A stretch of 23,024 nucleotides of DNA, taken from Treponema sp. (lineage in GTDB: Bacteria; Spirochaetota; Spirochaetia; Treponematales; Breznakiellaceae). The stretch's first letter is position 1; each line of letters starts with the position of its first letter. The stretch is taken from positions 1 through 23,024 of the forward strand of contig JAISJS010000255.1 of NCBI GenBank assembly GCA_031261385.1. The letters are read 5' to 3'. Of the stretch, positions 1-7,733 are shown in pieces. The position numbers and the translations under genes are program-made. The notes beneath the pieces were generated by a model. The model saw only the letters and a program-made list of their open reading frames with translations, made no database searches and was not told where the DNA came from.

Positions 1-225
1 CTCGCTTCCTTTGGCTTGGAGTTTGCTCGAACCGAAGTTTCAGGGCAAACTCCTAAGCGATTTTCGGATCCGGTAAAACCGGTTCCGATAATCGCAATGA
101 CCGCAAACGCCTACCGGGAAGATGTGGAAAAAGCCCTGAAATCCGGGATGAATGGCCATATCGCCAAACCGGTAGATATCAAAGCAGTTATGCAGGTATT
201 GACGGAAAAGCTTGAAGTCCGCTGA
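1..225 (+). CDS. Hybrid sensor histidine kinase, C-terminal receiver domain (5' end outside window)
   Basis: The frame is open from base 1 and ends at the TGA at 223-225, so only the last 74 residues are present. They match the end of a response-regulator receiver: VPIIAMTAN holds the conserved Thr after beta-4, and GMNGHIAKPVD holds the conserved Lys-Pro of beta-5. The complete receiver at the other edge of this window has the same VPIIAMTAN and KPVD blocks. The phospho-accepting Asp lies outside the window. Ahead of VPIIAMTAN there are 27 residues rich in Ser, Thr, Pro and Arg, where the other receiver has a short loop; this stretch is encoded by a palindromic DNA element. The receiver could belong to a kinase or to a stand-alone regulator; a hybrid kinase is inferred from the resemblance. 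Confidence 0.75.
   Translation, partial: LASFGLEFARTEVSGQTPKRFSDPVKPVPIIAMTANAYREDVEKALKSGMNGHIAKPVDIKAVMQVLTEKLEVR
2..60. repeat. Palindromic element inserted in frame in a receiver domain
   Basis: GGAGTTTGC (18-26) is perfectly inverted at 45-53, with an 18-nt loop. The stem extends through GCTT (14-17) and AAGC (55-58), across a one-base bulge at 54. TCGCTT at 2-7 is also inverted at 55-60. The element sits in the coding frame without creating a stop. This resembles the behaviour of Rickettsia palindromic elements, but relationship is not claimed. Only one copy is seen in the window. Confidence 0.6.
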
Positions 226-268
226 ACTACTCTTGCACCCCGGCCTTCATTTGATGTAACCTGTATTT

Positions 269-778
269 ATGGTTGAAGGTACTATAATTGATACATTGAA
301 CCTGAAATCCCGGGATTTCGCTGTCAAATGGAAGAACGCTATCCGAAAAGCCTCCCAGCTCAAGCACTACAATGCGCTTGACGATGACACCCTGATCAGG
401 GCGGATGCCCCTTTTTATCCGCTGTTGGCGCGAACCCTGGACCGGGGCATAGACCGTTCCCTTATTGGGGATTTTTTTGTTAAGCTGGGAAAAGACCGGA
501 TGCGGGACGGGTACCCCGTTTCCGAAGTAATTTATGCCATCAACCTGTCCCAACAGATAGTTATTGAGTATCTGCTGTCCGAATATGCGCCTGAAAACGC
601 CATGCAGATGTATCAGACTATGGGGGTGGTCCCCAAGGTGGCGGAATTCTTCCTTCTGGGAAGTTTCTATCTGACCAAGGGCTTTCTTGAAGCAACATAC
701 ACCACCATGAGCAGCAATGATAAAGTATCAGAGGAATTTTTAAAAAAATATTTTAAGGATGATTTTTTCTTTAAATAA
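269..778 (+). CDS. RsbRD_N-like all-helical sensor protein ahead of the ATP synthase operon
   Basis: This is a soluble 169-residue protein with no signal peptide or membrane span. The pattern is that of the RsbRD N-terminal family: WKNAIRKA near the start, an alternating Leu/Arg helix (PLLARTLDRGIDRSLIGDFF, about 52-71), then RMRDGYPVSEVIYAINLSQ (about 76-94). That family forms globin-like helical bundles, found alone or at the front of stressosome proteins and kinases. No STAS or kinase domain follows, so it would act through a partner. The ATG at 269 is the first start after an in-frame TAA at 257-259, and its ribosome site is weak. The gene ends 19 bases before atpB in the same direction, so co-transcription is likely. 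Family membership is by eye; the function is unknown. Confidence 0.55.
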   Translation: MVEGTIIDTLNLKSRDFAVKWKNAIRKASQLKHYNALDDDTLIRADAPFYPLLARTLDRGIDRSLIGDFFVKLGKDRMRDGYPVSEVIYAINLSQQIVIEYLLSEYAPENAMQMYQTMGVVPKVAEFFLLGSFYLTKGFLEATYTTMSSNDKVSEEFLKKYFKDDFFFK

Positions 779-797
779 GGAATAAAGGGTACAAGCC

Positions 798-1580
798 ATG
801 GATATTAGAGAATCCCTGGAAGAATTTAAAACCATCATTTCCATACCCTTGCATAAACCGGTAAAGCTACTGGGCTTTACGATCTCGTCTATCGATATAA
901 ATGAAACGGTGCTGATTTCCTGGGTGGTAATGGCAATCCTGATCATCGGATCGCTGCTCCTTACCCGTAAGCTCAAAGCGGTCCCCCGGGGGCCGCAGGT
1001 TTTTCTTGAATGGGCTATCGGTTTTCTCAACGATTTTTCGAAGCAATATTTTGGAAAGCGGGCAAAAATCTACGGCCCCTATGTGGGCACGGTTTTTCTG
1101 TTCCTGCTTGTGGCAAATATTATTCCCGTGCTGTCGCCGCTTTCAATTTCCCTTTGGGACATTGAGCCGCCCTTTACCATCAAGCCTCCGACGAAAGATA
1201 TTAATCTGACCGCTGCCCTTGCAATTCTTACGCTGCTCCTCATGTTGATAGGGGGCTTACGGGCGCGGGGTCTTAAGGGATGGTTAAAGAATCTTCTCCA
1301 TCCGGTGCCGATGATGCTGCCCTTTAATCTTTTGGACTTTATCATCAGGCCGCTGTCCCTGTGTCTGCGGCTTTTTGGAAATATACTCGGGGGATTTATC
1401 ATCATGCTTCTTGTGGAACAGGCCCTTCCCATTCCGCTGCTGGTGCCTTCGGCGCTGTCGCTTTATTTTGATTTTTTTGACGGGCTGATCCAGGCGGTCA
1501 TTTTCACGTTCCTGACGACGATTTTTGTCGGCGAAGCGGTTTTATTTGAAGAACAACACGAGGGGCTGGAAGCCCTGTAA
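798..1580 (+). CDS. atpB: F-type ATP synthase subunit a
   Basis: This is the membrane stator subunit that forms the ion half-channels against the c-ring. The 260-residue protein has several hydrophobic spans (about 38-56, 93-115, 137-153, 181-206, 215-247). It carries two signatures: KPPTKDINLTAALA (129-142), matching the usual PPT-D-N segment, and LCLRLFGNILGG (188-199), in which Arg191 is the essential arginine facing the c-ring carboxylate. The length is normal. It is the first gene of the synthase operon; no atpI-like gene precedes it, the place being taken by the helical protein at 269-778. The ATG at 798 follows AAAGGG at a usable distance. Confidence 0.95.
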   Translation: MDIRESLEEFKTIISIPLHKPVKLLGFTISSIDINETVLISWVVMAILIIGSLLLTRKLKAVPRGPQVFLEWAIGFLNDFSKQYFGKRAKIYGPYVGTVFLFLLVANIIPVLSPLSISLWDIEPPFTIKPPTKDINLTAALAILTLLLMLIGGLRARGLKGWLKNLLHPVPMMLPFNLLDFIIRPLSLCLRLFGNILGGFIIMLLVEQALPIPLLVPSALSLYFDFFDGLIQAVIFTFLTTIFVGEAVLFEEQHEGLEAL

Positions 1581-1606
1581 TTAATAGTGCGAAAAAGGAG
1601 TTTGAT

Positions 1607-1828
1607 ATGGATCTTGCATTTCTTATCGGAGCAGGTATTGCAGTACTCGCCGGACTCGGCGCGGGAATTGGTATCGGTATTGCCACAGGGGGAACCGCCC
1701 AAGCCATCTCCCGTCAGCCGGAAGCTTCCGGAAAAATCATGACGGTATTTTTTCTGGGCGTCGCTCTGGCAGAAGCAACCGCCATTTATGGTTTTGTTAT
1801 TGCCATATTGATCTTTACCAAAGCATAA
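1607..1828 (+). CDS. atpE: F-type ATP synthase subunit c (proteolipid)
   Basis: This 73-residue helical hairpin is the rotor-ring subunit. Helix 1 is Gly-rich (about 8-29), the polar loop is SRQPEASG (35-42), and helix 2 carries the ion-binding carboxylate Glu56 in GVALAEATAIYGF. Aligned by eye with the sodium-type Ilyobacter subunit through the RQPEA loop, the sodium-ligand Gln32 position is Ile23 and the Ser66 position is Ala57. Thr58 and Tyr61 are kept. Loss of the Gln and Ser ligands points to proton coupling (inference). A strong AAAAAGGAG ribosome site lies 6 bases before the ATG, fitting the high copy number needed for a ring subunit. Confidence 0.95.
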   Translation: MDLAFLIGAGIAVLAGLGAGIGIGIATGGTAQAISRQPEASGKIMTVFFLGVALAEATAIYGFVIAILIFTKA

Positions 1829-1840
1829 GGATCATAATTA

Positions 1841-2335
1841 ATGATCACACCTTCAATAACGACATTCCTCATAACCATAATCAATGTCGGAGTTTTGTTT
1901 TTTGTTCTCCGGGCGATCCTCTTTAAGCCGGTTACCAAATTTATGGAGGACCGTACAAAAAAAATTGGGGACACTATTGCCCAGGCGGAGAAAGATAAAA
2001 ATCAGGCAAAGCTCCTTCTGCAGCAGTATGAGGATCAATTAAAAAAGGCCGACGGTGAATCGGAGAACATTATCCGAGCCGCCCGTGAAACGGCACAGCA
2101 GCAGGCCTCGCTCATTATTGCGGACGGAAAAGAGGCGGCGGAAAAACTTTTGGCCAACGCCAGAACCCAGATCGAATCCGAGCATAAAGCCGCCATGGCC
2201 CGGTTCAGGGCCGAGGCCGCAGGTCTCGTGATTGCCGCATCGGGACAGCTGCTGTTACGGGAAATCGGCAAAGATGATAACCGCCGCTATGCAGAGCAGC
2301 TGCTTGCCGAACTCGGTACTGCGATAGGAAAGTAA
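1841..2335 (+). CDS. atpF: F-type ATP synthase subunit b
   Basis: This is the peripheral stalk subunit, 164 residues long. One N-terminal membrane helix (about 6-28, ending LFKPV) is followed by a long charged helix rich in Ala, Lys, Glu and Gln (about 35-140), typical of the right-handed coiled-coil dimer that joins subunits a and delta. The FKPV turn after the membrane span is a family hallmark. AAGGAT precedes the start, and the gap to atpE is 12 bases. A single b gene is present; there is no b-prime paralogue next to it. Confidence 0.93.
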   Translation: MITPSITTFLITIINVGVLFFVLRAILFKPVTKFMEDRTKKIGDTIAQAEKDKNQAKLLLQQYEDQLKKADGESENIIRAARETAQQQASLIIADGKEAAEKLLANARTQIESEHKAAMARFRAEAAGLVIAASGQLLLREIGKDDNRRYAEQLLAELGTAIGK

Positions 2336-2340
2336 CCAGG

Positions 2341-2913
2341 ATGTTTCAAAGCGATCGCTGGGCCCTGGCCTTTATCAATGCACTTGACGCTTCCGGCAGC
2401 AGCTGCGAGGAAGGGCTGGCTGTTTTGCAGGCACTGGTTCCCGGTATCAAAAATATTCACCGGCGTCTTTCGGGGACAACGGCCGCTTCCCAGCTGGAAA
2501 AAATGATACGCCAATCGGCGGCGCAGGCGGGGATCACCGCAACCGCGATGGAGACGGCGATACGTTTTATTGCCCTGCTCGTGCGGAAAAATCTTTTTGG
2601 GCGCATCGATCTTGTCATAAAAAATATTGAAAAAATTATCGACGAAAGAAACGGAGTTCTGGAACTTACCCTTGAATCGGCGCAGCCATTGGACGTGGAA
2701 TTTCAGAATACGTTAAAAACAAAACTGATTCAGGAAACCGGCGCAAAGGAGATACGGATCATTCCCCGTCTCCTTCCGGAACTTCTTGGAGGATGCAGGC
2801 TGTTAATCGGAAGCGAAGCCATTGACGCAAGCCTGCGGGGACGGATACGAAAAATGGCGGCGGACTTGGATGCAAAAAACGTTCCGCTCACCGCCGGAGG
2901 TAACGCATGGTAA
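2341..2913 (+). CDS. atpH: F-type ATP synthase subunit delta
   Basis: The 190-residue delta subunit caps the F1 head and binds the tail of subunit b. The N-terminal half is a helical bundle (YAxAL-like start RWALAFINAL, 6-15). The C-terminal part has the conserved motif LLGGCRLLIGSEAIDASLRGR (148-168), equivalent to the GG-V-V--G---DGS-RG-L pattern of the family. It starts 5 bases after atpF and its last 7 bases overlap the start of atpA, suggesting translational coupling. The sequence is divergent outside the C-terminal motif, as is common for delta. Confidence 0.92.
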   Translation: MFQSDRWALAFINALDASGSSCEEGLAVLQALVPGIKNIHRRLSGTTAASQLEKMIRQSAAQAGITATAMETAIRFIALLVRKNLFGRIDLVIKNIEKIIDERNGVLELTLESAQPLDVEFQNTLKTKLIQETGAKEIRIIPRLLPELLGGCRLLIGSEAIDASLRGRIRKMAADLDAKNVPLTAGGNAW

Positions 2914-4409
2914 ATTTTGGAGACCTGACAAAGGTCCTGCAGGAACAGATCGAACATTGGGAGGGAAAGCCTTCTTCGGACTCTACGGGCTTTGTAGTAC
3001 AGGTGGGCGATGCGGTTGCCACCGTTTACGGTCTTGATAAGGCTATCTACGGCGAACTCGTGGAATTTGCCTCCGGCGCAACGGGAATCGTCCTTAACCT
3101 TGAAGAAGGCGGAGTCGGCTGCGTACTCCTTTCCGGGGAAAGCCTTGTGCGGGACGGTGAAGAAGCGCGGGGTACGGGAAAGGTAGTTTCCGTCCCGTCG
3201 GGAAATTCGATTATCGGGCGGGTGTTAAATCCCCTGGGCGCGCCGGTAGACGGCAAAGGTCCCGTCACCGCAGAAGCGTATCTGCCTGTGGAAGCCCCTG
3301 CGGCGCCGGTAATTGACCGGGGAAGCGTGGATACTCCGCTGCAGACCGGAACGCTTTCCGTAGACGCAATGATCCCGATAGGCCGCGGACAGCGGGAACT
3401 TATCATCGGGGACCGGCAGACCGGGAAGACAGCGCTTGCCATTGACGCAATCATCAACCAGAAAGGCAAGAATGTTTTCTGCGTGTACTGCGCCATCGGA
3501 CAGAAGTCATCTTCGGTGGCGGCAATCATCAGAAACCTTGAAAAGGCAGGAGCGATGGATTACACCTTTGTGGTGCTTGCCTCCGCTTCCGATTCGGCCG
3601 CCCTGCAATATCTGGCCCCCTATTCGGCGGTTGCCATGGCGGAACATTTTATGCATCAGGGTAAAGATGTTCTTGTGGTCTACGACGATCTTTCCAAACA
3701 TGCCGTGGCATACCGGACAATAAGCCTCTTGCTCCGCAGGCCGCCGGGACGGGAAGCCTTTCCCGGAGATGTGTTCTATCTCCATTCGCGGCTGTTGGAA
3801 CGGGCGGCAAAACTTTCCGATGTACGCGGCGGCGGCTCCATCACCGCCATGCCCATTGTAGAAACCCAGGCGGGAGATATTTCCTCGTATATACCTACCA
3901 ATGTTATTTCGATAACCGACGGGCAAATCTTTCTTGATTCTGAATTGTTCAATTCGGGATTCCGCCCTGCCATTGATGTGGGACTTTCGGTAAGCCGTGT
4001 TGGCGGCGCTGCCCAGGTTAAGGCAATCCGGAAGATCTCCGGGCGGCTCAGGCTGGACCTTGCCCAATACCGGGAAATGGCCGCCTTTGCCCAGTTCGGG
4101 AGCGACCTTGACAAGGCTACCCAGGACAAACTGGCCCAGGGGGAGCGGCTCATGGAGGTGCTCAAACAGCCCCAGTTCTCCCCCTATGCCGTGGAAAACC
4201 AGGTAGCCCTTCTCTATGTTGCGGTCAACGGGTATTTGATGGACGTGAGCGTTGACAAAATACCATCATTCAGCAAAGGTTTTCTTGACTACCTTAAGAT
4301 CCATAATGCCGCAGCTTTAAAGGCCATTGCGGATACCGGGGCAATTACGGCGGAACAGGAAGCGGAACTGAAATCCGCTGTTGAAAACTACAAAGAATTA
4401 AAGCAGTAG
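2907..4409 (+). CDS. atpA: F-type ATP synthase subunit alpha
   Basis: This is the non-catalytic nucleotide-binding subunit of the F1 hexamer, 500 residues, normal length. The order is a beta-barrel (about 25-93), then the nucleotide domain with Walker A GDRQTGKT (168-175) and Walker B-like VLVVYDD (255-261), then the C-terminal helical domain. SVSRVGG (361-367) carries Arg364, the arginine that reaches into the beta active site. The start lies inside the end of atpH, with GGAGGT placed correctly before it, the best ribosome site in the operon. Confidence 0.97.
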   Translation: MVNFGDLTKVLQEQIEHWEGKPSSDSTGFVVQVGDAVATVYGLDKAIYGELVEFASGATGIVLNLEEGGVGCVLLSGESLVRDGEEARGTGKVVSVPSGNSIIGRVLNPLGAPVDGKGPVTAEAYLPVEAPAAPVIDRGSVDTPLQTGTLSVDAMIPIGRGQRELIIGDRQTGKTALAIDAIINQKGKNVFCVYCAIGQKSSSVAAIIRNLEKAGAMDYTFVVLASASDSAALQYLAPYSAVAMAEHFMHQGKDVLVVYDDLSKHAVAYRTISLLLRRPPGREAFPGDVFYLHSRLLERAAKLSDVRGGGSITAMPIVETQAGDISSYIPTNVISITDGQIFLDSELFNSGFRPAIDVGLSVSRVGGAAQVKAIRKISGRLRLDLAQYREMAAFAQFGSDLDKATQDKLAQGERLMEVLKQPQFSPYAVENQVALLYVAVNGYLMDVSVDKIPSFSKGFLDYLKIHNAAALKAIADTGAITAEQEAELKSAVENYKELKQ

Positions 4410-4415
4410 GCGCAC

Positions 4416-5303
4416 ATGGCAAATTTACGGGACGTCCGCCTGCGGATGCGGGCTATACGGCAGACACTCCAGGTTACCAAGGCGATGAACCTTATCTCCA
4501 CCGCAAAACTGCGGAAGGGCCGTCGTCTGCTGGAAGATACCGAACCGTATTTTAACCGCATACAAAAATCCATGTGCGACATTCTCTCCGGCGTAAGCAA
4601 TGTACGGAGTGATTTTTTCCGCCTTCCCAATGCAGAAGGAAAGGTCCGTACCGCTATCGTCGTTGTCACAAGTGACAAGGGACTGGCAGGCGGCTACAAC
4701 GCCAACATTTTCCGCCGGGTAAATGAGCTCTGCGCCAAAGTGAGCAACCCACTTTTGATTCTGATTGGGTCCATCGGGTACCGGTACTTTATACATTCCC
4801 CGTATGTCATTCTGGAAAATTTTTCGTTCCGGTCGGCAATGCCTACCGTGGAAAATGCAAAGGAGATTGCCGATTATATTATCTCCCAATTTTCCTGGGG
4901 GATGTTCGACTCGGTTCATATCGTCTACACCCACATGTACAGCACCATAAAACTCCTTCCCACAGAACGGCAGATACTACCCCTGGATACGGAGCAAATT
5001 CAGGCTGAACTTGCCGAAAAGGAAGGGCATGAACGGGCCGAGCTTCATTTTGAATTTCTTCCGTCCGAAGAAAAAGTTTTTGACGCGCTGGTTCCCCTGT
5101 ACATCAAAGGCGTTATTTACGGTTCGCTTGTAGAAGCGTATGTGAGCGAACAGAGCGCGCGGATGGCAGCCATGGATGAAGCAAGCAAGAGCGCCGAGGA
5201 TATGCTGGCGAGCTTACAGATAAACTATAACCGGGTGCGGCAGGCAAGCATCACTCAGGAAATGTCAGAGATCGTCGGCGGCAGCGCGGCGTTAAGCAGT
5301 TAA
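4416..5303 (+). CDS. atpG: F-type ATP synthase subunit gamma
   Basis: This is the central rotor shaft, 295 residues. The N-terminal helix (RLRMRAIRQTLQVTKAMNLI, 8-27) and the C-terminal helix (NYNRVRQASITQEMSEIVGG, about 271-290) are the two strands of the coiled coil that turns inside the F1 head. Between them is the Rossmann-like core with VVTSDKGLAGGYNANIF (about 83-99). A Glu-rich surface stretch (about 192-208) is somewhat longer than in many homologues. The ATG is 6 bases after the atpA stop; its ribosome site is weak, so coupling to atpA is likely. Confidence 0.95.
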   Translation: MANLRDVRLRMRAIRQTLQVTKAMNLISTAKLRKGRRLLEDTEPYFNRIQKSMCDILSGVSNVRSDFFRLPNAEGKVRTAIVVVTSDKGLAGGYNANIFRRVNELCAKVSNPLLILIGSIGYRYFIHSPYVILENFSFRSAMPTVENAKEIADYIISQFSWGMFDSVHIVYTHMYSTIKLLPTERQILPLDTEQIQAELAEKEGHERAELHFEFLPSEEKVFDALVPLYIKGVIYGSLVEAYVSEQSARMAAMDEASKSAEDMLASLQINYNRVRQASITQEMSEIVGGSAALSS

Positions 5304-5317
5304 AGCGAGGAAATGGT

Positions 5318-6724
5318 ATGGGCAATGTAGGAAAGATCACCGCGATAGTCGGTCCCGTTGTGGATGTCCGTTTTGAGGAGGGGCAGGTTCCTGCGATTCT
5401 TAACGCCCTGGAAGTAACATCAGGCGGCGGTCAAAATGCCGCGGCAGGGCGCAGTGTTGTACTGGAAGTATTGCAGCACATCGGCGACAACCGGGTCCGC
5501 TGCGTCGCAATGGAAGCTACCGAGGGCTTGTCCCGCGGCCTTCCCGCAGAAGATACCGGGTATCCGATCCGGGTCCCCGTGGGTGAAGAAGTCCTTGGGC
5601 GAATGTTCAGCGTTATCGGGAAGTCCATTGACGACAAAGGCCCGTTTACCGCAAAAGAGTATGCGTCGATTCACCGGGCCGCGCCGAGTTTTGAAGAACA
5701 GAAGCCCGCCACCGAAGTTTTTGAAACGGGTATCAAGGTTATCGACCTTATTGCGCCGTATGCAAAGGGCGGCAAAATCGGACTTTTCGGCGGCGCGGGC
5801 GTCGGCAAGACCGTTATCATCATGGAGCTTATCCGCAACATTGCCACGGAACATTCAGGCTATTCGGTTTTCTCCGGCGTCGGCGAGCGTTCCCGCGAAG
5901 GGGCCGACCTCTGGAAAGAAATGAACGAGTCAGGCGTCATCGATAAAACCGCCCTGGTCTTTGGCCAAATGAACGAGCCGCCGGGCGCCCGTATGCGGGT
6001 AGCCCTTGCGGGGCTTACCATGGCGGAACATTTCCGCGATCAGGGCGGGCAGGATGTGCTGCTTTTTATCGACAATATTTTCAGGTTCATTCAGGCCGGC
6101 GCCGAAGTTTCCGCCCTCCTTGGCCGAATTCCCAGCGCCGTCGGCTACCAGCCGACACTGGCAAACGAAATGGGGAGCCTCCAGGAACGTATCGCCAGCA
6201 CCTCACGCGGTTCCATCACGAGTATTCAGGCGGTCTATGTTCCCGCCGATGATCTTACCGACCCTGCGCCGGCGACAACCTTTGCCCACCTTGACGCCAC
6301 TACGACTCTCTCCCGTAAAATCGTCGAGCTGGGCATCTATCCTTCGGTTGATCCATTGGCCTCATCGTCACGGATTCTTGATCCTGCCGTTGTCGGCGAA
6401 GATCATTATCACACTGCCCAGCGCTGTCAGCAGATACTCCAGCGCTACAAGGAACTCCAGGACATCATCGCGATCCTTGGTATGGATGAACTTTCCGCCG
6501 AGGACAAGCTCATTGTAAACCGGGCGCGCAAGGTTCAGCGCTTTTTCAGCCAGCCGTTCTTTGTTGCGGAAAAATTCTCCGGCATCCCCGGCAAGTACGT
6601 GCCGGTTGCAGAAACCATACGCGGTTTTAAGATGATACTCGACGGCGAATGTGACGCCGTTCCCGAACAGGCGTTCTTCATGGTCGGCTCCATTGACGAC
6701 GTGCTCGAAAAGGCAAAAACCTGA
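5318..6724 (+). CDS. atpD: F-type ATP synthase subunit beta (catalytic)
   Basis: This is the catalytic subunit, 468 residues, normal length. It has Walker A GGAGVGKT (158-165), the catalytic Glu190 in GERSREG, Walker B VLLFIDN (247-253), and the regulatory loop DELSAEDKL (390-398), the counterpart of the DELSEED segment that works against gamma. PSAVGYQPTLANEMG (272-286) and SRGSITSIQAVYVPADD (296-312) are further family blocks. GAGG before the start gives a fair ribosome site. The final A of the stop is the first base of atpC (TGATG), a typical coupled junction. Confidence 0.97.
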   Translation: MGNVGKITAIVGPVVDVRFEEGQVPAILNALEVTSGGGQNAAAGRSVVLEVLQHIGDNRVRCVAMEATEGLSRGLPAEDTGYPIRVPVGEEVLGRMFSVIGKSIDDKGPFTAKEYASIHRAAPSFEEQKPATEVFETGIKVIDLIAPYAKGGKIGLFGGAGVGKTVIIMELIRNIATEHSGYSVFSGVGERSREGADLWKEMNESGVIDKTALVFGQMNEPPGARMRVALAGLTMAEHFRDQGGQDVLLFIDNIFRFIQAGAEVSALLGRIPSAVGYQPTLANEMGSLQERIASTSRGSITSIQAVYVPADDLTDPAPATTFAHLDATTTLSRKIVELGIYPSVDPLASSSRILDPAVVGEDHYHTAQRCQQILQRYKELQDIIAILGMDELSAEDKLIVNRARKVQRFFSQPFFVAEKFSGIPGKYVPVAETIRGFKMILDGECDAVPEQAFFMVGSIDDVLEKAKT

Positions 6725-7146
6725 TGTCTGCCTCTTTTCCGTTTGAAGTGCATACCCCTTACCGCCTTTTCTATTCAGGTCAGGTTGAGTCTGTCACCCT
6801 TACCCTGATTGACGGCGAGATCTGTGTCTATACACATCATTCCCCCTTTACCGCCCCGGTCACTACCGGCATACTCCGCGTAAAGGACGATAAAGGCGTT
6901 CTGCATCAGGCTTTTATCACCGAAGGGATCCTCGAAGTAAAAGACCACAAAACTGTGTTGATGATTGACGCCGCCGAGCGTCCCGACGAGATCGACTATG
7001 AACGGGCCTGCGACGCCAAAAAGCGTGCGGAAGAAACTCTGGCGGAAGGCATGCTGAAGTTCGAAGTGGATAATGCCAAGGCAAGCCTTAAGCGTGCAGA
7101 GATGCGGATTAAAGCGTGGGAGTTAAGGGAGAAGGGCAGTTCTTAA
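6724..7146 (+). CDS. atpC: F-type ATP synthase subunit epsilon
   Basis: This 140-residue subunit binds gamma and can brake hydrolysis. The N-terminal beta-sandwich (about 1-88) includes GEICVYTHHSPFTAPVTTGI (31-50), close to the family pattern of an acidic residue, Ile, a turn with His, and a Pro. The C-terminal helical hairpin (about 97-135) is rich in Ala, Glu and Lys. It is the last gene of the operon. Its stop overlaps the stop of a decayed gene on the opposite strand, leaving no room for an intrinsic terminator between them. Confidence 0.94.
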   Translation: MSASFPFEVHTPYRLFYSGQVESVTLTLIDGEICVYTHHSPFTAPVTTGILRVKDDKGVLHQAFITEGILEVKDHKTVLMIDAAERPDEIDYERACDAKKRAEETLAEGMLKFEVDNAKASLKRAEMRIKAWELREKGSS

Positions 7147-7723
7147 AGTAAGCCGGCGTTACGCATATCTTTAAGGATAATGTAAGCCCTGGTCTGCTTA
7201 ACCGATAAAAGTTCCTGTACTTCAGCATTGGAAATCTGATTGTGAGTTTTAAGGTATTCCAAAATTATCAAGTGCTGTTTTTTGATATCACTATTTTTAT
7301 TCGAATCATTTTCCTTTGCATAGTTGATATTCGGAAGTCCAATTACAAAAGCCCCGTCAGAAACTGATATAAGTGGCTTTTGAGGACAATCTTTATAGAG
7401 CCGCATTATTTTTTTTAAGCCCGTACCGTAGGCTTCAATGTGCTTTAGACGATAAAACACATTGGCGAGTTTTTCATTTCTTGGCTGGGAAATCCCCATG
7501 GTAAGATCACTTTTGTGTAAACCCGGAAGCAAGCCGCCCAAAGAAACAAATTCCATACGGTCGTCGTATATATTGATTATAGTGCTGCCGCTGAATGAAT
7601 AATCACGGTGGATAATAGCATTGAGCAGGGCTTCCCGGATTGCGTATTGGCAAAAGCAACGACCCCTTTTTTTATATCGGGGGTAAATTCCCGCTTAAAT
7701 TCAGTTTTTTCATCTTCCGTCAT
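7143..7723 (-). pseudogene. Remnant of an AlbA_2 / HATPase_c_4 (RecG-like) putative transcriptional regulator
   Basis: Two fragments of one known architecture lie in different frames. From an ATG at 7723, with AAAGGTG before it, the first frame reads KTEFKREFTPDIKKGVVAFANT, the front of an AlbA_2 (Schlafen-type) domain. Near 7643-7654 it runs into unrelated sequence and soon stops. From about 7649 a second frame reads YAIREALLNAIIHRDYSFSG, then GISQPRNEKLANVFYRL and EAYGTGLKKIM, the C-terminal ATPase-like domain, then a winged-helix segment (QISNAEVQELLSVKQTRAYI) ending abruptly at NAGLL. By comparison with the family, a few hundred residues between the two parts are missing, and the usual end after the winged helix is also lost. 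The stretch is clearly AT-richer than its neighbours, which suggests acquired DNA. The C-terminal part from ATG 7556 (137 codons) could still be expressed. Confidence 0.8.
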
Positions 7724-7733
7724 ATTATTTCAC

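Noticed and set aside
180..268. Promoter for the RsbRD_N-like gene and the atp operon
   Set aside because: TTGACG and TTGCAC occur as -35-like boxes, but nothing resembling a -10 box lies at proper spacing.
1607..1828. Sodium-type c subunit
   Set aside because: Glu56, Thr58 and Tyr61 are present, but the Gln and Ser ligand positions are Ile and Ala.
3507..4067. A 186-codon minus-strand open frame inside atpA
   Set aside because: It lies wholly antisense to a highly conserved gene, with no recognisable motif or ribosome site.
7143..7556. An intact small DNA-binding protein gene
   Set aside because: The conserved domain clearly starts upstream of the ATG at 7556, and the missing front of the protein is found in another frame. 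It is a remnant.
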